DNA from: Adineta ricciae
Taxonomy: Eukaryota; Rotifera; Eurotatoria; Adinetida; Adinetidae
Assembly (NCBI GenBank): GCA_905250025.1
Contig: CAJNOJ010000066.1
Location: 124,001-188,000 of the forward strand
Direction of reading: 5' to 3'
DNA length: 64,000 nt
Below are positions 60,865-64,000 of the stretch, piece by piece; the first letter of the stretch is position 1, and each line of letters begins with the position of its first letter. The position numbers and the translations under genes were made by a program. The notes beneath the pieces were generated by a model. The model did no database searches, was not told the DNA's origin, and saw nothing but the letters and a program-made list of their open reading frames with translations.

Positions 60865-63298
60865 GAACATTGACGAGTCCATCGCGAGATGCATAGTGAA
60901 TGGGGTAGAATCCGTCGGTGTCACGTTGATCGAAGAGGATGCGATAGTTGTCACGTTTGAAGAGAGCAGTGCCGATGGTGTCGATAGGAAGGTTCTGCAT
61001 GATGGTGACATGAAGAAGGTTTCGATCAGCATCATCTCGATAAGACAAGGATGCATTTTTAGAAAGGAGGAAACAGACAGCATGGACAGAAGAGTTGAGA
61101 GCAGCAAGAATGAGTGGTGTTCGTTTTGAAACGTCTCGAGCGTCGATGTCAGATCCCTGTTATAGAATGATTCAATTACACATAAGGATGAGTGTAGGTA
61201 TCTCACTGATTCCAACAGGTATTCTATGACGTCTAGATGATCACCCATAGCCGCTCTATAGAAAAGACGGTTCAATAAGAAAATGACAGTGTGGCACTCA
61301 CTTGTGTAACGATGTCATGCCTTGGACATCGGTCATACGAATAACTTTTGGCACAAGTTGTGGCTGACAAGTAAACATTAGCTTGGTGAGCTCTATAGAT
61401 CCTTGTGAAGCTGCTAGATGAACTGGTGTAGATAAATCGTCTTGTTGATCATCGATAGAGCCACCATTATTCAAACAAATTTCCACGGCTTCAGTATTAC
61501 CCCCTGGGTTTTTAGAAGACAAGAATGTTAGTTTTTGATGATTACTTAAGGAAAAGTGTGAATACCTATAACTGATGAATGTAATGGTCGGTGGTTTTCA
61601 GCGTCACAGATATTCAATAGCTCGGTTGTACCATTCTCCATCAATTTCGCTAGAATGAAAAGTAAAGTAAAGTAGGCTGAATGAAAATGAATTCATTTAC
61701 CTGTTTCAAACAGATGATTAAAAACACGGTTGCTGCTATTCAGTGCAGCAACGTGAACAGGATAGCTGCCCACTTCACTCTTTATGTATATATTAGCGTG
61801 ATTATTTGTCTATTATGATCAAAATGCTGTGTAAAGATTCAAAGATGAAATCAAATAATAACTGACCAGGATTTTGGCAGCATCGACATTGTCAATTAGT
61901 GCAGCATAATGAAGTGGCGTTTTCTTTCTTTCACCTGGTAAGTCAACCAGATGAGGCCTTTTAGAGATAAGAAGCTACATAAAAGGAAGAAATGTATTGA
62001 AACAAGTTATCATATTCATAAATATAATTTCGTCTCAATCAAGGAATGACCAAAAGAAGTTATTTCGTCCGTTCTTTGAACGTACTTTGAGAGCATTGAG
62101 TTGATTGTGTATAACACCTGTATGAATAGCTGCTTCTTGTTGTTTGTTCAACTTCGAATCGTCGACTAGATGTTCCAGAAGAAATTCAATAGCAGCCAAG
62201 GCATTGTTGCGGACAGCGTGATGTAACGGAGTCCAACCATTTTTGTCTTCAATATTCAGATCTAAATAATCACTGTCATTTTATTACATGTAGTGAAATA
62301 GTTTACAATCTAATGAATAATCTAGCATCGGAAGTGCAGAAAAGTAACGCCTTGTTTGTGTTGTAACAACACATTTCTCCCAAGATTTAAAGTTCAACTG
62401 TGTTCTTTCTCGTTCTTCTAAACTTGTTCAATCAATATGTTAATCTTACCGCCTTGATATTGAGCGACCAAAGTTAAAATCGCAACTTTGTTACGTGCAG
62501 CAGCATTGTGTGCTGCACAAAGGCCAGTAGGATTGAAAACAGTTAGTTTTGATGGATCTTCCGAAATGTATTTTTCAAATTCTTGTACATTGCCTGTCCC
62601 GGCGATCTAATATGACAAAGAAAACAACAGATGGCAAAACATCAAGAGCTGTAATTGAAAAGTAAAGTGAGAGACAAAAGAGGTTCATAGAAACAAAATA
62701 AAAGAGTAATTCGAAGTGTCTAGACCTTCATAAAACAATTCTCATCTTATACTTGAGTTTTATGCGCGCTAACAAACGATCAAAACACAATTAACATTTA
62801 GAAACGATATGTTCTATTTCGGAGATTTTACCAAACTGATATCCTCATTCTTCGACGTTATCTTCTTCGGCTTTTTTCTCCGACATTTTGCTCTTAGATG
62901 TGTTGCCATCTTACCGATTTTCAGATGATAAGAAATAAAACACTGCTGCTCTTACTCGAACAACATAATGTGGACTATCAGAAACTAGACATATATTATG
63001 TGTAGCTTCATCGTTTCCTGCCGTGATTATTGTCGTTGTCTCGATTGATTCAGTTGTTTTATTCAAAGGTGGCTTGAAGTGTGGTAATTGTTTCGTAAAT
63101 TTGAGAAGTCGATCTTTTGGTAAACGTCGAAATAAATGTCGAAACTTTGCCGGTAGTTCCTGCTGAGAATGTTCAGTAGTATTCAAATACTCCGAAGATT
63201 TCTCGATACTAGTTAAAAAGACAAAACTAAGTATTGAATGGTGTTCGTTTCTGCATAGATAAACAAACTTACCTCGTATCAATACTTGCAGAACACAT
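60865..63298 (-). CDS. N-terminal ankyrin-repeat part of a TRPA1-like channel, truncated
   Basis: TRPA1 channels are cation channels with a long N-terminal ankyrin stack. Exon 1 at 63298 reads MCSASIDT and splices to a non-repeat segment (FRHLFRRLPKDRLLKF). Ankyrin repeats follow, as exons: GNVQEFEKYISEDPSKL with GLCAAHNAAARNKVAILTL, then EDKNGWTPLHHAVRNNALAAI, GERKKTPLHYAALIDNVDAA, SYPVHVAALNSSNRVF, NHRPLHSSVIGGNTEAV, STPVHLAASQGSIELTK and GMTSLHKAAMGDHLDVIEYL. The order and the later blocks (KRTPLILAALNSSVHAVCFL; DRNLLHVTI; DGFYPIHYASRDG) resemble TRPA1/painless. No transmembrane part is present, because the sequence stops at the N. The TRPA label is a judgement from ankyrin order. Confidence 0.65.
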
Positions 63299-64000
63299 TG
63301 TCGTTCAATTTTGACAGTTGGAAAGAAATGTCATCGACGATATGCTTTTCATGAATGTTAGTATATTATGATAATATTGTTTCAGATATTAAATAACAAA
63401 AAAAGAATGGGACTAGTCATAGTTTCATCGTTTTGAGTTTTATTCATTGAATGTCATTTATTCACCATGGGAAATAGACAAGAAATGTCACACGAAGCTC
63501 TTTTTTTTTCTTTCTAATTGTCAACAATTGTGTGAAGATATGCATTAACTCCTGAAGGAACTCATATGGAACTCTATTTTCCCTTTCAAACAAAGGATTG
63601 CAAAGTGCACATATAATAGCTATAAATAATATGCAATGATAAGCAACAGGAGCATCGATGCGATTGATAGTATTTTGTTTTCTAAGGAATATCCAAAATG
63701 TGAGTGACTATTGATATCATACTCATGAGAAACTATCTATGTCGACATAACAGCGAATCTTCTCGTGAACTCTATCGACCTGGCTTATATCTTCTTACTT
63801 AACATTGTTCCTGACAGAGAATTTATCAGATGATTCTTAAATAGTGAGATGTCAAGTGGAACATCTCAATTAATATTATTACTCTGATGCACTGCTATAG
63901 ATGAAAAACACATTGTTGTTCATTCACATTCTAAAACATGTGGACTGTATTCGAAATGATACTTGATAAGCAACGCTAGTATGTGTTTCTTTTTTACAAT
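63299..64000. other. Upstream flank of the ankyrin gene, no gene recognised
   Basis: AT-rich sequence to the window edge, without a coding signature or repeat of note. Confidence 0.4.

Noticed and set aside
1-64000. tRNA, rRNA, CRISPR arrays, transposons and telomeric repeats
   Set aside because: No convincing cloverleaf, rRNA segment, spaced repeat array, terminal repeat with transposase, or telomere-type repeat was seen by eye; a tRNAscan or repeat search would be decisive.

Overview
The window looks like gene-dense nuclear DNA from a small invertebrate animal, most likely a bdelloid rotifer. The base composition is AT-rich, most introns are about 50-65 bases with GT..AG ends, and the gene content is clearly metazoan: a voltage-sensing phosphatase, CLEC16A, Fritz/WDPCP, parafibromin, a KIM-type receptor tyrosine phosphatase and a KChIP-like EF-hand protein. 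The B-box/propeller gene is of a type expanded in rotifers. The phylum is an inference. No prokaryotic or viral genes were recognised.

Layout. 1.3-1.8 kb (-): a GPI-anchored Ly6/uPAR protein. 2.9-12.6 kb (+): a tight head-to-tail series ISY1, ALG12, CPSF1, ATP23, with a 3' splice acceptor just before the ATG of the last three, as expected for trans-spliced, operon-like genes. The ATP23 homologue lacks its HExxH protease motif. 13.0-25.0 kb (-): voltage-sensing phosphatase, SCaMC-type mitochondrial carrier, a myosin whose tail carries one IQ motif and an SH2 domain, and an LCAT/PLA2G15-type lipase.

26.1-32.8 kb (+): a B-box/coiled-coil/propeller gene and RPL17 lie in a duplicated block of about 2 kb. 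Copy A keeps an intact B-box gene and a truncated RPL17, which ends exactly at an N. Copy B has a wrecked B-box gene and an intact RPL17. Between them is a decayed exchanger-like gene with a cyclic-nucleotide-binding domain. 33.0-39.4 kb (+): CLEC16A, with a single-exon leucine-rich-repeat membrane protein nested antisense in its 1.9-kb intron. 39.8-41.9 kb (-): WDPCP/Fritz, divergent from an FGFR1OP2/SIKE coiled-coil gene (42.4-44.6 kb, +). 45.3-50.1 kb (+): a PTPRR/PTPN5/PTPN7-type phosphatase with two candidate first-exon routes. 50.7-52.6 kb (+): NDUFA9. 55.4-57.5 kb (+): a KChIP-like gene with two alternative first exons and degenerate EF-hands. 58.3-60.3 kb (-): CDC73. 60.9-63.3 kb (-): the ankyrin N-terminus of a TRPA1-like channel, cut at a second N.

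The most unusual item is the myosin-SH2 fusion, which would couple an actin motor directly to phosphotyrosine signalling. The protease-dead ATP23, the altered S4 charge ladder of the phosphatase, the matching alternative first exons in two signalling genes and the reciprocal decay of the duplicated block also merit checking. The two single-N positions each cut a gene and probably mark assembly joins.
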